Part shown: positions 4,893 through 5,613 of the stretch, piece by piece | Layout of the letters: every line of letters starts with the position of its first letter | Position numbering within the stretch: position 1 is the stretch's first letter | Assembly (NCBI GenBank): GCA_900550595.1 | Contig: URTB01000098.1 | Location: 1-5,613, forward strand | Source: an uncultured Collinsella sp. | GTDB taxonomy: Bacteria > Actinomycetota > Coriobacteriia > Coriobacteriales > Coriobacteriaceae | Reading direction: 5' to 3' | Length of the DNA stretch: 5,613 nucleotides | Notes under the pieces: generated by a model | Told to the model about the DNA's origin: nothing | The model's database searches: none | What the model saw: only the letters and a program-made list of their open reading frames with translations | Position numbers and translations under genes: made by a program

Positions 4893-5404
4893 TGGCGGTC
4901 GCGCCGCGCCGGGCGCATCCGTTCGCGCCGCTCGTGCTCGACGATGCCGGATCGCTCGAGGCCATGGCCGCCGCCGTGATGCGCCTACACAGCACGCTAA
5001 TGACGGTCGGGCGCTGCTATACAACCGACGCCACAGGCGGCCGGGCCGCACTTGAGCTTGGACGCGTCGAGTCCGTGCTTGCGGGTGCATTCTGTACGAT
5101 ATTCGGCCAATCGCCGGCCGACCGCTTCGCTGACATCTTTGACCAGGTCACCTACGTGGCCGAGCACATGGTCAAGGACCACATCTTTGAGGACGGTAAC
5201 AAACGCACCAGCCTTGTCTTTGCGTTGTCCGTTCTAAGGTTCGCCGGCACTCCGGTCGTGCTGTCCGACAGTCCCGAGCCCAAAGACAACCAGTACTACG
5301 CCTGGATCCAAGACCTCGTATCTGGAAACCGTACGACCAGCGGGCTCGCCGAGGAGCTGCGCCGCGGTTGCATTGCGGGCACGGACGACCCGCCGCGCGT
5401 ATAG
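4889..5404 (+). CDS. Doc-like Fic-domain toxin
   Basis: This 171-residue Fic-fold protein carries the motif HIFEDGNKRT at residues 98-107. The NKR ending follows Doc of phage P1 rather than the NGR of AMPylating Fic proteins. In Doc this variant goes with kinase activity: Doc phosphorylates elongation factor Tu and stops translation. The catalytic His98 and the acidic residue Asp102 are both present, so the enzyme looks active. It is longer than P1 Doc (126 residues), with a roughly 20-residue extension at the start and a longer tail after VSGNRTTSGLAEE. The start at 4889 overlaps the stop of the 61-residue gene; a second ATG at 4892 is equally possible, and GGAG at 4880-4883 serves both. No canonical phd gene is present. 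The target is inferred from the motif, not shown. Confidence 0.88.
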   Translation: MMAVAPRRAHPFAPLVLDDAGSLEAMAAAVMRLHSTLMTVGRCYTTDATGGRAALELGRVESVLAGAFCTIFGQSPADRFADIFDQVTYVAEHMVKDHIFEDGNKRTSLVFALSVLRFAGTPVVLSDSPEPKDNQYYAWIQDLVSGNRTTSGLAEELRRGCIAGTDDPPRV

Positions 5405-5449
5405 AATCTAAGCATCCGCACGCCAGCTATGAAATGGATTGGACACCAT

Positions 5450-5613
5450 ATGGAGATCCCCAGCACCCTGTGCAGCAATGTGTACGACTTCGCGTTTTGC
5501 CCCGAGCCCTGCTACGACCGCTTGGCCGACCTTGCCGACCCCGAGGACTGGGGTCCCGGCAACCGCATCCTCAAAAACTACCTGTCGTTTTCGTTTAGCC
5601 GCGCGGTGTTTTT
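5450..5613 (+). CDS. DUF3825-like protein, 3'-truncated by window end
   Basis: An open frame from ATG 5450 runs to the window end without a stop. It encodes at least 54 residues including NVYDFAFCPEPCYDRLADLA, PEDWGPGNRILKNYL and SFSFSRAVF. The pattern YDxLADLA-PEDWG-ILKNYLxxxFxR resembles the N-terminal part of DUF3825 proteins, whose function is unknown to me. An in-frame ATG at 5429 is an alternative start but has no ribosome-binding site; GGA at 5441-5443 weakly favours 5450. It begins 45 bases after the Doc-like gene with no terminator between them, so co-transcription is possible. Confidence 0.65.
   Translation, partial: MEIPSTLCSNVYDFAFCPEPCYDRLADLADPEDWGPGNRILKNYLSFSFSRAVF

Noticed and set aside
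5339..5356. SGLAEE near the Doc-like C-terminus as a class III Fic inhibitory motif
   Set aside because: It has S-x-x-x-E but Glu instead of Gly/Asn at the next position, and NKR-type Doc proteins are not known to use this motif.

Overview
The window looks like a short contig from a high-GC actinobacterium of the Coriobacteriia, most probably Collinsella or a close relative from gut. This rests on GC-rich coding sequence, an LPxTG surface protein of the type common in that group, and the gene families present. No rRNA, tRNA or housekeeping marker fixes the taxonomy, so it is an inference. The first 49 bases are not biological: they are an Illumina/Nextera library adapter left on the contig end. 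Every gene I can support is on the + strand.

Layout: (1) 50-935, the 3' part of a sortase-anchored surface protein, broken into two frames at a run of seven G. (2) 990-1596, a terminator, an inverted repeat at a promoter, a solitary MNT-type nucleotidyltransferase (antitoxin-like), then the tail of a RelB/DinJ-type antitoxin. (3) 1643-3523, a terminator, a palindrome-rich leader with an extended -10 promoter, then a two-gene unit: an AAA/ABC-type ATPase followed by a Toprim-like protein. It resembles ATPase-Toprim phage-defence pairs in general design (RloA/RloB, AriA/AriB, AbiL). The Toprim gene has no ordinary start codon in frame ahead of its conserved CEG motif; one extra T in a T4 run would join it to a GTG overlapping the ATPase stop. 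(4) 3524-3898, non-coding DNA with two tandem elements of 124 and 125 bp. Each is closed by 16-17 bp perfect terminal inverted repeats. The arms differ between elements but stay complementary within each, and a 10-bp core sits at the same offset in both. (5) 3903-4025, the C-terminal remnant of a probable DUF3990-type toxin, overlapping the next gene. (6) 4006-5404, a tightly coupled operon: an XRE-type HTH protein, a 61-residue unknown protein and a Doc-like Fic toxin. (7) From about 5450, the start of a DUF3825-like gene running off the end.

Taken together this is a small defence and toxin-antitoxin island with clear decay: an orphan antitoxin, an antitoxin tail, a toxin tail and two apparent frameshifts. 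Around these sit two units that look intact or nearly so (ATPase-Toprim, and HTH-61aa-Doc). The least explained parts are the twin inverted-repeat elements and the 61-residue protein before the Doc toxin.
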